Shown here: in pieces, positions 47,051 to 59,677 of the stretch
Layout of the letters: every line of letters starts with the position of its first letter
Numbering within the stretch: the first letter of the stretch is position 1
Program-made: the position numbers and the translations under genes
Assembly (NCBI GenBank): GCA_963932145.1
Contig: OZ010600.1
Location: 55,678,110-55,742,109 of the forward strand
Length of the DNA: 64,000 nt
Direction: 5' to 3'
From: Acanthosepion lycidas
Lineage: Eukaryota; Mollusca; Cephalopoda; Sepiida; Sepiidae
The notes under the pieces: model-generated
What the model was told of the DNA's origin: nothing
Databases searched by the model: none
What the model saw: only the letters and a program-made list of their open reading frames with translations

Positions 47051-50000
47051 AAATACTAGTCAAAAATGAATAATAATTGCGAATGCTTCATCAAAGAAAT
47101 TCAGACAACTTAAGACTATTACGTCTATTACTATTAAGTGTAAAGCAATAGAAATAAAATGAAAGAAATACTAGTCAAAAATGAATAATAATTGCGAATG
47201 CTTCATCAAAGAAATTCAGTCAACTTAAGACTATTACGTCTATTACTATTAAGTGTAAAGCAATAGAAATAAAATGAAAGAAATACTAGTCAAAAATGAA
47301 TAATAATTGCGAATGCTTCATCAAAGAAATTCAGACAACTTAAGACTATTACGTCTATTACTATTAAGTGTAAAGCAATAGAAATAAAATGAAAGAAATA
47401 CTAGTCAAAAATGAATAATAATTGCGAATGCTTCATCAAAGAAATTCAGTCAACTTAAGACTATTACGTCTATTACTATTAAGTGTAAAGCAATAGAAAT
47501 AAAATGAAAGAAATACTAGTCAAAAATGAATAATAATTGCGAATGCTTCATCAAAGAAATTCAGACAACTTAAGACTATTACGTCTATTACTATTAAGTG
47601 TAAAGCAATAGAAATAAGATGAAAGAAATACTAGTCAAAAATGAATAATAATTGCGAATGCTTCATCAAAGAAATTCAGTCAATTTAAGACTATTACGTC
47701 TATTACTATTAAGTGTAAAGCAATAGAAATATAATGAAAGAAATACTAGTCAAAAATGAATAATAATTGCGAATGCTTCATCAAAGAAATTCAGACAACT
47801 TAAGACTATTACGTCTATTACTATTAAGTGTAAAGCAATAGAAATAAAATGAAAGAAATACTAGTCAAAAATGAATAATAATTGCGAATGCTTCATCAAA
47901 GAAATTCAGACAACTTAAGACTATTACGTCTATTACTATTAAGTGTAAAGCAATAGAAATAAAATGAAAGAAATACTAGTCAAAAATGAATAATATTTGC
48001 GAATGCTTCATCAAAGAAATTCTGTCAACTTAAGACTATTACGTCTATTACTATTATGTGTAAAGCAATAGAAATAAAATGAAAGAAATACTAGTCAAAA
48101 ATGAATAATAATTGCGAATGCTTCATCAAAGAAATTCAGTCAACTTAAGACTTTTACGTCTATTACTATTAAGTGTAAAGCAATAGAAATAAAATGAAAG
48201 AAATACTAGTCAAAAATGAATAATAATTGCGAATGCTTCATCAAAGAAATTCAGTCAACTTAAGACTATTACATCTATTACTATTAAGTGTAAAGCAATA
48301 GAAATAAAATGAAAGAAATACTAGTCAAAAATGAATAATAATTGCGAATGCTTCATCAAAGAAATTCAGTCAACTTAAGACTATTACGTCTATTACTATT
48401 AAGTGTAAAGCAATAGAAATAAAATGAAAGAAATACTAGTCAAAAATGAATAACAATTGCCAATGCTTCATCAAAGAAATTCAGACAACTTAAGACTATT
48501 ACGTCTATTACTATTAAGTGTAAAGCAATAGAAGTAAGACGAAAAAAATACTAGTAAAAAATGAATAACAATTGCCAATGGATTATCAAAGAAATTCAGT
48601 CAACTTAAGACTATTACGTCTATTACTATTAAGTGTAAAGCAATAGAAATAAAATGAAAGAAATACTAGTCAAAAATGAATAATAATTGCGAATGCTTCA
48701 TCAAAGAAATTCAGTCAACTTAAGACTATTACGTTTATTACTATTAAGTGTAAAGCAATAGAAGTAAGACGAAAAAAATACTAGTAAAAAATGAATAACA
48801 ATTGCCAATGGATTATCAAAGAAATTCAGTCAACTTAAGACTATTACGTCTATTACTATTAAGTGTAAAGCAATAGAAATAAAATGAAAGAAATACTAGT
48901 CAAAAATGAATAATAATTGCGAATGCTTCATCAAAGAAATTCAGTCAACTTAAGACTTTTACGTCTATTACTATTAATTGTAAAGCAATAGAAATAAAAT
49001 GAAAGAAATACTAGTCAAAAATGAATAATAATTGCGAATGCTTCATCAAAGAAATTCAGTCAAATTAAGACTATTACGTCTATTACTATTAAGTGTAAAG
49101 CAATAGAAATAAAATGAAAGAAATACTAGTCAAAAATGAATAACAATTGCCAATGCTTCATCAAAGAAATTCAGACAACTTAAGACTATTACGTCTATTA
49201 CTATTAAGTGTAAAGCAATAGAAATAAGATGAAAGAAATACTAGTCAAAAATGAATAATAATTGCCAATGCTTCATCAAAGAAATTCAGTCAACTTAAGA
49301 CTATTACGTCTATTACTATTAAGTGTAAAGCAATAGAAATAAAATGAAAGAAATACTAGTCAAAAATGAATAATAATTGCGAATGCTTCATCAAAGAAAT
49401 TCAGTCAACTTAAGACTATTACGTCTATTACTATTAAGTGTAAAGCAATAGAAATAAAATGAAAGAAATACTAGTTAAAAATGAATAACAATTGCCAATG
49501 CTTCATCAAAGAAATTCAGACAACTTAAGACTATTACGTCTATTACTATTAAGTGTAAAGCAATAGAAATAAGATGAAAGAAATACTAGTCAAAAATGAA
49601 TAATAATTGCCAATGCTTCATCAAAGAAATTCAGTCAACTTAAGACTATTACGTCTATTACTATTAAGTGTAAAGCAATAGAAATAAAATGAAAGAAATA
49701 CTAGTCAAAAATGAATAATAATTGCGAATGCTTCATCAAAGAAATTCAGTCAACTTAAGACTTTTACGTCTATTACTATTAAGTGTAAAGCAATAGAAAT
49801 AAAATGAAAGAAATACTAGTCAAAAATGAATAATAATTGCGAATGCTTCATCAAAGAAATTCAGTCAACTTAAGACTATTACGTCTATTACTATTAAGTG
49901 TAAAGCAATAGAAATAAAATGAAAGAAATACTAGTCAAAAATGAATAATAATTGCGAATGCTTCATCAAAGAAATTCAGTCAACTTAAGACTTTTACGTC

Positions 50001-50255
50001 TATTACTATTAAGTGTAAAGCAATAGAAATAAAATGAAAGAAATACTAGTCAAAAATGAATAATAATTGCGAATGCTTCATCAAAGAAATTCAGTCAACT
50101 TAAGATTATTACATCTATTACTATTAAGTGTAAAGCAATAGAAATAAAATGAAAGAAATACTAGTCAAAAATGAATAATAATTGCGAATGCTTCATCAAA
50201 GAAATTCAGACAACTTAAGACTATTACGACTATTACTATTAAGTGTAAAGCATTA

Positions 50256-53200
50256 GAAATAAGATGAAAGAAATACTAGTATAAAAGGAATAATAATTGC
50301 CAATGGTTCATCAAAGAAATTCAGTCAACTTAAGACTATTACATCTATTACTATTAAGTGTAAAGCAATAGAAATAAAATGAAAGAAATACTAGTCAAAA
50401 ATGAATAATAATTGCGAATGCTTCATCAAAGAAATTCAGTCAACTTAAGACTATTACATCTATTACTATTAAGTGTAAAGCAATAGAAATAAAATGAAAG
50501 AAATACTAGTCAAAAATGAATAATAATTGCGAATGCTTCATCAAAGAAATTCAGTCAACTTAAGACTATTACATCTATTACTATTAAGTGTAAAGCAATA
50601 GAAATAAAATGAAAGAAATACTAGTCAAAAATGAATAATAATTGCGAATGCTTCATCAAAGAAATTCAGACAACTTAAGACTATTACGTCTATTACTATT
50701 AAGTGTAAAGCATTAGAAATAAGATGAAAGAAATACTAGTCAAAAATGAATAATAATTGCGAATGCTTCATCAAAGAAATTCAGTCAACTTAAGACTATT
50801 ACATCTATTACTATTAAGTGTAAAGCAATAGAAATAAAATGAAAGAAATACTAGTCAAAAATGAATAATAATTGCGAATGCTTCATCAAAGAAATTCAGA
50901 CAACTTAAGACTATTACGTCTATTACTATTAAGTGTAAAGCATTAGAAATAAGATGAAAGAAATACTAGTATAAAAGGAATAATAATTGCGAATGCTTCA
51001 TCAAAGAAATTCAGTCAACTTAAGACTATTACATCTATTACTATTAAGTGTAAAGCAATAGAAATAAAATGAAAGAAATACTAGTCAAAAATGAATAATA
51101 ATTGCGAATGCTTCATCAAAGAAATTCAGTCAACTTAAGACTATTACATCTATTACTATTAAGTGTAAAGCAATAGAAATAAAATGAAAGAAATACTAGT
51201 CAAAAATGAATAATAATTGCGAATGCTTCATCAAAGAAATTCAGACAACTTAAGACTATTACGTCTATTACTATTAAGTGTAAAGCATTAGAAATAAGAT
51301 GAAAGAAATACTAGTCAAAAATGAATAATAATTGCGAATGCTTCATCAAAGAAATTCAGTCAACTTAAGACTATTACATCTATTACTATTAAGTGTAAAG
51401 CAATAGAAATAAAATGAAAGAAATACTAGTCAAAAATGAATAATAATTGCGAATGCTTCATCAAAGAAATTCAGACAACTTAAGACTATTACGTCTATTA
51501 CTATTAAGTGTAAAGCATTAGAAATAAGATGAAAGAAATACTAGTATAAAAGGAATAATAATTGCGAATGCTTCATCAAAGAAATTCAGTCAACTTAAGA
51601 CTATTACATCTATTACTATTAAGTGTAAAGCAATAGAAATAAAATGAAAGAAATACTAGTCAAAAATGAATAATAATTGCGAATGCTTCATCAAAGAAAT
51701 TCAGTCAACTTAAGACTATTACATCTATTACTATTAAGTGTAAAGCAATAGAAATAAAATGAAAGAAATACTAGTCAAAAATGAATAATAATTGCGAATG
51801 CTTCATCAAAGAAATTCAGTCAACTTAAGACTATTACATCTATTACTATTAAGTGTAAAGCAATAGAAATAAAATGAAAGAAATACTAGTCAAAAATGAA
51901 TAATAATTGCGAATGCTTCATCAAAGAAATTCAGTCAACTTAAGACTATTACATCTATTACTATTAAGTGTAAAGCAATAGAAATAAAATGAAAGAAATA
52001 CTAGTCAAAAATGAATAATAATTGCGAATGCTTCATCAAAGAAATTCAGACAACTTAAGACTATTACGACTATTACTATTAAGTGTAAAGCATTAGAAAT
52101 AAGATGAAAGAAATACTAGTATAAAAGGAATAATAATTGCGAATGCTTCATCAAAGAAATTCAGTCAACTTAAGACTATTACATCTATTACTATTAAGTG
52201 TAAAGCAATAGAAATAAAATGAAAGAAATACTAGTCAAAAATGAATAATAATTGCGAATGCTTCATCAAAGAAATTCAGTCAACTTAAGACTATTACATC
52301 TATTACTATTAAGTGTAAAGCAATAGAAATAAAATGAAAGAAATACTAGTCAAAAATGAATAATAATTGCGAATGCTTCATCAAAGAAATTCAGACAACT
52401 TAAGACTATTACGTCTATTACTATTAAGTGTAAAGCATTAGAAATAAGATGAAAGAAATACTAGTATAAAAGGAATAATAATTGCGAATGCTTCATCAAA
52501 GAAATTCAGACAACTTAAGACTATTACGTCTATTACTATTAAGTGTAAAGCAATAGAAATAAAATGAAAGAAATACTAGTCAAAAATGAATAATAATTGC
52601 GAATGCTTCATCAAAGAAATTCAGACAACTTAAGACTATTACGTCTATTACTATTAAGTGTAAAGCATTAGAAATAAGATGAAAGAAATACTAGTATAAA
52701 AGGAATAATAATTGCGAATGCTTCATCAAAGAAATTCAGTCAACTTAAGACTATTACATCTATTACTATTAAGTGTAAAGCAATAGAAATAAAATGAAAG
52801 AAATACTAGTCAAAAATGAATAATAATTGCGAATGCTTCATCAAAGAAATTCAGTCAACTTAAGACTATTACATCTATTACTATTAAGTGTAAAGCAATA
52901 GAAATAAAATGAAAGAAATACTAGTCAAAAATGAATAATAATTGCGAATGCTTCATCAAAGAAATTCAGACAACTTAAGACTATTACGTCTATTACTATT
53001 AAGTGTAAAGCATTAGAAATAAGATGAAAGAAATACTAGTCAAAAATGAATAATAATTGCGAATGCTTCATCAAAGAAATTCAGTCAACTTAAGACTATT
53101 ACATCTATTACTATTAAGTGTAAAGCAATAGAAATAAAATGAAAGAAATACTAGTCAAAAATGAATAATAATTGCGAATGCTTCATCAAAGAAATTCAGA

Positions 53201-56200
53201 CAACTTAAGACTATTACGTCTATTACTATTAAGTGTAAAGCATTAGAAATAAGATGAAAGAAATACTAGTCAAAAATGAATAATAATTGCGAATGCTTCA
53301 TCAAAGAAATTCAGACAACTTAAGACTATTACGTCTATTACTATTAAGTGTAAAGCATTAGAAATAAAATGAAAGAAATACTAGTCAAAAATGAATAATA
53401 ATTGCGAATGCTTCATCAAAGAAATTCAGACAACTTAAGACTATTACGTCTATTACTATTAAGTGTAAAGCATTAGAAATAAGATGAAAGAAATACTAGT
53501 ATAAAAGGAATAATAATTGCCAATGCTTCATCAAAGAAATTCAGACAACTTAAGACTATTACGTCTATTACTATTAAGTGTAAAGCAATAGAAATAAAAT
53601 GAAGAAATACTAGTCAAAAATGAATAATAATTGCGAATGCTTCATCAAAGAAATTCAGACAACTTAAGACTATTACGTCTATTACTATTAAGTGTAAAGC
53701 AATAGAAATAAAATGAAAGAAATACTAGTCAAAAATGAATAATAATTGCGAATGCTTCATCAAAGAAATTCAGACAACTTAAGACTATTACGACTATTAC
53801 TATTAAGTGTAAAGCATTAGAAATAAGATGAAAGAAATACTAGTATAAAAGGAATAATAATTGCCAATGCTTCATCAAAGAAATTCAGACAACTTAAGAC
53901 TATTACGTCTATTACTATTAAGTGTAAAGCAATAGAAATAAAATGAAGAAATACTAGTCAAAAATGAATAATAATTGCGAATGCTTCATCAAAGAAATTC
54001 AGACAACTTAAGACTATTACGTCTATTACTATTAAGTGTAAAGCAATAGAAATAAAATGAAAGAAATACTAGTCAAAAATGAATAATAATTGCGAATGCT
54101 TCATCAAAGAAATTCAGACAACTTAAGACTATTACGACTATTACTATTAAGTGTAAAGCATTAGAAATAAGATGAAAGAAATACTAGTATAAAAGGAATA
54201 ATAATTGCCAATGCTTCATCAAAGAAATTCAGACAACTTAAGACTATTACGTCTATTACTATTAAGTGTAAAGCAATAGAAATAAAATGAAGAAATACTA
54301 GTCAAAAATGAATAATAATTGCGAATGCTTCATCAAAGAAATTCAGACAACTTAAGACTATTACGTCTATTACTATTAAGTGTAAAGCAATAGAAATAAA
54401 ATGAAAGAAATACTAGTCAAAAATGAATAATAATTGCGAATGCTTCATCAAAGAAATTCAGACAACTTAAGACTATTACATCTATTACTATTAAGTGTAA
54501 AGCAATAGAAATAAAATGAAAGAAATACTAGTCAAAAATGAATAATAATTGCGAATGCTTCATCAAAGAAATTCAGACAACTTAAGACTATTACGTCTAT
54601 TACTATTAAGTGTAAAGCATTAGAAATAAGATGAAAGAAATACTAGTCAAAAATGAATAATAATTGCGAATGCTTCATCAAAGAAATTCAGACAACTTAA
54701 GACTATTACGTCTATTACTATTAAGTGTAAAGCATTAGAAATAAAATGAAAGAAATACTAGTCAAAAATGAATAATAATTGCGAATGCTTCATCAAAGAA
54801 ATTCAGACAACTTAAGACTATTACGACTATTACTATTAAGTGTAAAGCATTAGAAATAAGATGAAAGAAATACTAGTATAAAAGGAATAATAATTGCCAA
54901 TGCTTCATCAAAGAAATTCAGACAACTTAAGACTATTACGTCTATTACTATTAAGTGTAAAGCAATAGAAATAAAATGAAGAAATACTAGTCAAAAATGA
55001 ATAATAATTGCGAATGCTTCATCAAAGAAATTCAGACAACTTAAGACTATTACGTCTATTACTATTAAGTGTAAAGCAATAGAAATAAAATGAAAGAAAT
55101 ACTAGTCAAAAATGAATAATAATTGCGAATGCTTCATCAAAGAAATTCAGACAACTTAAGACTATTACGACTATTACTATTAAGTGTAAAGCATTAGAAA
55201 TAAGATGAAAGAAATACTAGTATAAAAGGAATAATAATTGCCAATGCTTCATCAAAGAAATTCAGACAACTTAAGACTATTACGTCTATTACTATTAAGT
55301 GTAAAGCAATAGAAATAAAATGAAAGAAATACTAGTCAAAAATGAATAATAATTGCGAATGCTTCATCAAAGAAATTCAGACAACTTAAGACTATTACGT
55401 CTATTACTATTAAGTGTAAAGCAATAGAAATAAAATGAAAGAAATACTAGTCAAAAATGAATAATAATTGCGAATGCTTCATCAAAGAAATTCAGACAAC
55501 TTAAGACTATTACGACTATTACTATTAAGTGTAAAGCATTAGAAATAAGATGAAAGAAATACTAGTATAAAAGGAATAATAATTGCCAATGCTTCATCAA
55601 AGAAATTCAGACAACTTAAGACTATTACGTCTATTACTATTAAGTGTAAAGCAATAGAAATAAAATGAAAGAAATACTAGTCAAAAATGAATAATAATTG
55701 CGAATGCTTCATCAAAGAAATTCAGACAACTTAAGACTATTACGTCTATTACTATTAAGTGTAAAGCATTAGAAATAAGATGAAAGAAATACTAGTCAAA
55801 AATGAATAATAATTGCGAATGCTTCATCAAAGAAATTCAGACAACTTAAGACTATTACGTCTATTACTATTAAGTGTAAAGCATTAGAAATAAAATGAAA
55901 GAAATACTAGTCAAAAATGAATAATAATTGCGAATGCTTCATCAAAGAAATTCAGACAACTTAAGACTATTACGACTATTACTATTAAGTGTAAAGCATT
56001 AGAAATAAGATGAAAGAAATACTAGTATAAAAGGAATAATAATTGCCAATGCTTCATCAAAGAAATTCAGACAACTTAAGACTATTACGTCTATTACTAT
56101 TAAGTGTAAAGCAATAGAAATAAAATGAAGAAATACTAGTCAAAAATGAATAATATTTGCGAATGCTTCATCAAAGAAATTCAGACAACTTAAGACTATT

Positions 56201-56411
56201 ACGTCTATTACTATTAAGTGTAAAGCAATAGAAATAAAATGAAAGAAATACTAGTCAAAAATGAATAATAATTGCGAATGCTTCATCAAAGAAATTCAGA
56301 CAACTTAAGACTATTACGACTATTACTATTAAGTGTAAAGCATTAGAAATAAGATGAAAGAAATACTAGTATAAAAGGAATAATAATTGCCAATGCTTCA
56401 TCAAAGAAATT
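50256..56411. repeat. Distal satellite subdomain with a three-monomer superrepeat
   Basis: A distinct variant pair, GCATTAGAAATAAGATG followed by TAGTATAAAAGGAATAAT, appears from about 50,250 onward and nowhere to the left. From 53,501 the ATAAAAGG variant recurs at about 53,846, 54,190, 54,878, 55,222, 55,567, 56,027 and 56,371. Those are steps of 344 or 345 bp (three monomers), with one six-monomer and one four-monomer step. Most 114-bp monomers of the array are in this part. The array ends inside a monomer, right after TCATCAAAGAAATT. Confidence 0.88.
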
Positions 56412-56789
56412 GTTTTATTTATGATATCTATTATTATTATATTTATTAATTTATTCATTATTTTATTAATAATAATGCTTTACAAGTCTAGGTACCGTGG
56501 ACGAAAGTGATATTTATTTGCATGATTCCACAAAATTTGTTACAAGGCCAAAAATGTGGAATGAGGAAACGGATGGTCTTCATCTGTCTTAACTTTAAAA
56601 TTAGCTAACCACAAACATTGACGCAAACATACCACAACATTCCTAACACCAAAACAACACATTCTTGCTTACCTTGCTTACTACATGCACCATAATACCT
56701 CATTGTCTCTATGAAAGTTCTAACTGAACCCCATATTTACAATTCATTGTCTGTTGATAGAAGGGAATAAAATAACAATTTAAAATCTA
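56412..56789. other. Unique-looking sequence right of the satellite
   Basis: It begins with an AT-rich stretch of TTATTA-type words (56,412-56,475), then non-repetitive sequence without a recognisable gene. Confidence 0.5.
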
Positions 56790-57375
56790 AACCTTAATGG
56801 ATATTTACCAAAAATGAACAAAAAACTATATACATACCATGAAGAAAAGTCGGAACAATTAGCAAGGAAACTATTTATAGAAAAGGCACAGGAAGGTGGC
56901 ATTAGGGTGATGGGAAAGTGACTGAAGCTGAGATACCAGGTCAAAACCAGTAACATTGCAGATACTTCTTTGTATTTTATCAAGTATCACTAAATATATA
57001 GCAGGAACACCAGACCAAATGTGTCAGAAATATTCAAGACATGGATGAATGGTAGACTTATAAGTTTGTAAGTTAGGTTCTGGAGAGAAAAATTGTCTGG
57101 CCTGACGCAGTGAAGCAATTTTTCTAGCAGCAGACCAAGCAATGGATTCAATATAATCTTTGCATTTCATGTCAGCAAAAAATGTTATCCTGAGAAGTCA
57201 CTCACCTGAAGGTTATAATCAGCCATGCTGATGGAATGCAGAAAGGGGTCTCTCAGATGACTGACAGAAAGCTGCTTAGTTTTGGAAGTGTTAAAATTAA
57301 CAAGCCATTTCTTGACCCAGTTAACAGCAGATTGTAGGTAATTTCTGAGTTCATCAGCTAATTTGATCCTATTTC
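56790..57375 (-). mobile_element. CR1/jockey-like LINE fragment, copy 3 (RT thumb region)
   Basis: Minus-strand translation gives, in order, ELRNYLQSAVNWVKKWLVNF, NTSKTKQLSVSHLRDPFLHS, DYIESIAWSAARKIASLRQA, PNLQTYKSTIHPCLEYF, DKIQRSICNVTGFDLVSQLQ and ATFLCLFYK. This is the thumb and C-terminal region that follows the catalytic core of non-LTR reverse transcriptases (the W-KKW-V-FN-SKT block). A frameshift at about 57,195 and several stop codons break it. It covers more of the RT than copies 1 and 2 but lacks their extreme 3' end. It starts about 380 bp to the right of the satellite. Confidence 0.82.
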
Positions 57376-57465
57376 GAAAATCAAATTAGAAGGCTATTAT
57401 TCAAAAAATGAATTTGTAACCTTTAAAAATTAAAATATGTAGAAATAGGTTTTATTTTATGAACA

Positions 57466-57970
57466 GGCTATTTTGTCCATCACGGTAAAATAGACACCAA
57501 GACTATTTTGCTGGTCCTGGTAAAAAAGATACCAAGGCTATTTTGCCTGACCTGGTAAAATAGATACCAAGCCTATTTTGCCTGTCCTGGTAAAATAGAT
57601 ACCAAGGCTATTTTGCCTGACCTGGTAAAATAGATACCAAGGCTATTTTGCCTGACCTGGTAAAATAGATACCAAGGCTATTTTGCCTGTCCTGGTAAAA
57701 TAGATACCAAGGCTATTTTGCCTGACCTGGTAAAATAGATACCAAGGCTATTTTGCCTGTCCTGGTAAAATAGATACCAAGGCTATTTTGCCTGACCTGG
57801 TAAAATAGATACCAAGCCTATTTTGCCTGTCCTGGTAAAATAGATACCAAGGCTATTTTGCCTGTCCTGGTAAAATAGATACCAAGGCTATTTTGCCTGA
57901 CCTGGTAAAATAGATACCAAGGCTATTTTGCCATTCCTAGTAAAATAGACAGCAAGGCTATTTTACCTGT
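57466..57970. repeat. 35-bp minisatellite (about 14 units)
   Basis: The unit reads GGCTATTTTGCCTGACCTGG then TAAAATAGATACCAA. Unit variants with CCTGACCTGG and CCTGTCCTGG are interspersed. The outer units are decayed (TTTTGTCCATCACGG at the left, TTTTGCCATTCCTAG at the right). There are no spacers. Confidence 0.96.
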
Positions 57971-58867
57971 AAATATAAATAGTGTTTTAGAACTAACAAT
58001 ATATTATATTTTAGATCATCATTGCTGTGGTCGTGTGAGCTGCATAGGCAGGACTGGAACAACATGGATTCTGTGGTCTGTCACTGTTGTCTTCAATGGA
58101 TGCAACTGAAGTGTATTGGCAAGAGAACCATGCTCGATGGCAAGTTTAGGATTTGGAGAGACTGTTATGTGTGAAGTGCTTAAAACATTTAGATACTTCT
58201 TTATTTCTTTTAATAATTGATGATGAATAAATGATTTTAACTTGTGATTTTAACAGTCGATGGTGGAAAAGATTTGAAATTATCTGAAAAATTGATGGTG
58301 AAAATAAATAAACTTCTGTGTTAAATCTGTGTTGTTATTTTTAAACATTACCTGCCTTCATAATAATACAAATATTTACTGGCAAAATAGACTGGAGGTT
58401 TATTTTGTCAATACCAGTAAAATAAGCCTAAAAGTATGTATGTCTCTTTTACCAGGACCATTAAATGATTATTTAAAACAATTTATGAATAATCTGACTC
58501 CATTTTTTTCACATTCCAACTAATGAACAAGAAGGTTACTGTGATCTTTGTATGTTTCTGACACAATTATTACAGACTGTCTTTATTTTATGCTTATATG
58601 CTCTGCTGCACATGCAGCATCCCTGACATACTACTGCGGCAACTACTTTGATCTGAAGCTGTCTATATCTCTACATTTGTAAAAGACACTTTAAAAGATT
58701 CCTTGCTTTCGCTCTTTTCTCCAAATTATATATATTTCCAAATGTTTTTTTTATCATGTGAATCCCCTATCATAAAAATAACTCATATGATACTTTTACA
58801 AACCTAAATAAAACTTCTTGTAATTCATGGAAATATTGTGCCTAAAATCAGAAGCTCCTTGTAGTTT
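57971..58867. other. Unassigned sequence with an isolated minisatellite-like remnant
   Basis: At 58,378-58,470, GGCAAAATAGACTGG, TACCAGTAAAATAAGCC and CTTTTACCAGGACC resemble the 57.5-kb unit in both orientations, suggesting the minisatellite belongs to a larger rearranged repeat. Otherwise no gene is recognised. Confidence 0.45.
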
Positions 58868-59263
58868 TCTTTCTATGTGCAGTCTCCTTTCAGGATGTAG
58901 GCAATCATGTTTCTCCACCTCCCTCTATCCCTTCGAGCTCTCAGCAAGCTTTTTCCCTCTGCTTCTTCCCCCAGATCACATTCTGTCATTCACCTGCTCA
59001 AGCTCGTCAGGTATGTCATGCGCTGCTTTCCTTTGCCTCTCTTTGACTCTGTGGGTATCAGATTCTCCAGGCCCTCTTTCCTCATTATGTGTCCCAGAAA
59101 CTTCAGCTGCTTCTTTCAGATGTTAAGTATAAGTCTTCTCCTTATTTGTAACCTATCTAAGACCTCATCATTGCTCACATGCTTAGTTTATCATATCCTT
59201 AGCATCCTTCTGTAGAACTACATTTCCATCACCAAGAGTTTTGAGGAAATCGTCCAACATTCG
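58868..59263 (-). mobile_element. RTE-like LINE C-terminal fragment, tandem copy 1
   Basis: About 78-80% similar by eye to 59,272-59,677, and in the same direction. On the minus strand it corresponds to the carboxy end of an RTE-type reverse transcriptase, with remnants of the ILNIRKRQLKFLEHIMRKEG-type block and the RKRWRAMI-type tail seen better in copy 2. Plus-strand Ser/Phe-rich open frames here are antisense shadows. Decayed and truncated. Confidence 0.7.
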
Positions 59264-59271
59264 CTAGTAAA

Positions 59272-59677
59272 CTTTTCTTTTTATGTGCCATGTCCTTTAA
59301 GGAAGTAAGCGATCATGGCTCTCCACCTTTTTCTATCCCTTGCAGCTCTCAGCAAGTTCCTTCCCTCTGCTTCTTCCCCCAGACCACGTTCTGCCACCTG
59401 TTCAAGCTCATCAGGTATGTCACGTGCTGCTTTCCCTTGCCTCTCTTTGACTCTGTGGATATCAGATTCTCCAGGCCCTCTTTCCTCATTATGTGTTCCA
59501 GAAACTTCAGTTGCCTCTTCCTAATATTAAGTATAAGCCTCCTTCTTGTTTGTAACTTATCTAAGGCCTCATCATTGCTCACACGCTCGGTCCATGATAT
59601 CCTTAGCATCCTTCTGTAGAATCACATCTCTGTTGCCTCGAATTTCTTCTTCATCTTTGAGGAAATCATCCAACATT
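59272..59677 (-). mobile_element. RTE-like LINE C-terminal fragment, tandem copy 2
   Basis: The minus-strand frame 59,609-59,349 reads ISWTERVSNDEALDKLQTRR, then KRQLKFLEHIMRKEGLENLI and KRGKGKQHVTYLMSLNRW. In another frame it continues with AARDRKRWRAMIAYFLKGHG. This is the recognisable end of RTE-clade reverse transcriptases after the RT core. It is about 408 bp from copy 1, measured between equivalent points. Copy 1 and copy 2 lie side by side with only a few bases between them. Confidence 0.8.

Larger units (their letters stand above)
17593..56411. repeat. 115-bp satellite DNA array, about 337 monomers
   Basis: An uninterrupted head-to-tail array of about 38.8 kb. The period was measured directly: GTAAAGCAAT recurs at 17,706, 17,821 and 17,936, exactly 115 bp apart. 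The consensus is 29/115 G+C (25%). Landmarks in order are GTAAAGCAATAGAAATAAAA, ACTAGTCAAAAATGAATAAT, TTGCGAATGCTTCATCAAAG, TCAACTTAAGACTATTACGT and CTATTACTATTAAGT. Because 115 leaves remainder 1 when divided by 3, every stop codon appears in all frames, so it cannot encode a long protein. Most monomers differ at a few recurrent sites (GTCAAC/GACAAC, TTGCGAAT/TTGCCAAT, ATTACGTC/ATTACATC). About eleven monomers are 114 bp through loss of one A or G in TGAAAGAAAT. No transposon, inversion or unique spacer was seen. The strand is arbitrary. Confidence 0.98.

Noticed and set aside
17593..56411. Possible coding repeats or non-coding RNA gene cluster in the 115-bp array
   Set aside because: The unit length is 1 modulo 3 with several stop codons, so every frame closes within about one to three monomers. 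No conserved promoter boxes or terminators were recognised.
17593..56411. CENP-B-box-like site in the satellite monomer
   Set aside because: No sequence close to the CTTCGTTGGAAACGGGA-type box is present; centromere function therefore cannot be argued from sequence alone.
57466..57970. CRISPR-like regular repeats
   Set aside because: Units are contiguous with no unique spacers, and the setting is a eukaryotic transposon-rich genome. The same applies to 33-582 and the 115-bp array.
58827..59619. Plus-strand Ser/Phe-rich frames that look like small secreted proteins
   Set aside because: They are antisense to the RTE LINE coding remnants on the minus strand, which carry recognisable motifs.
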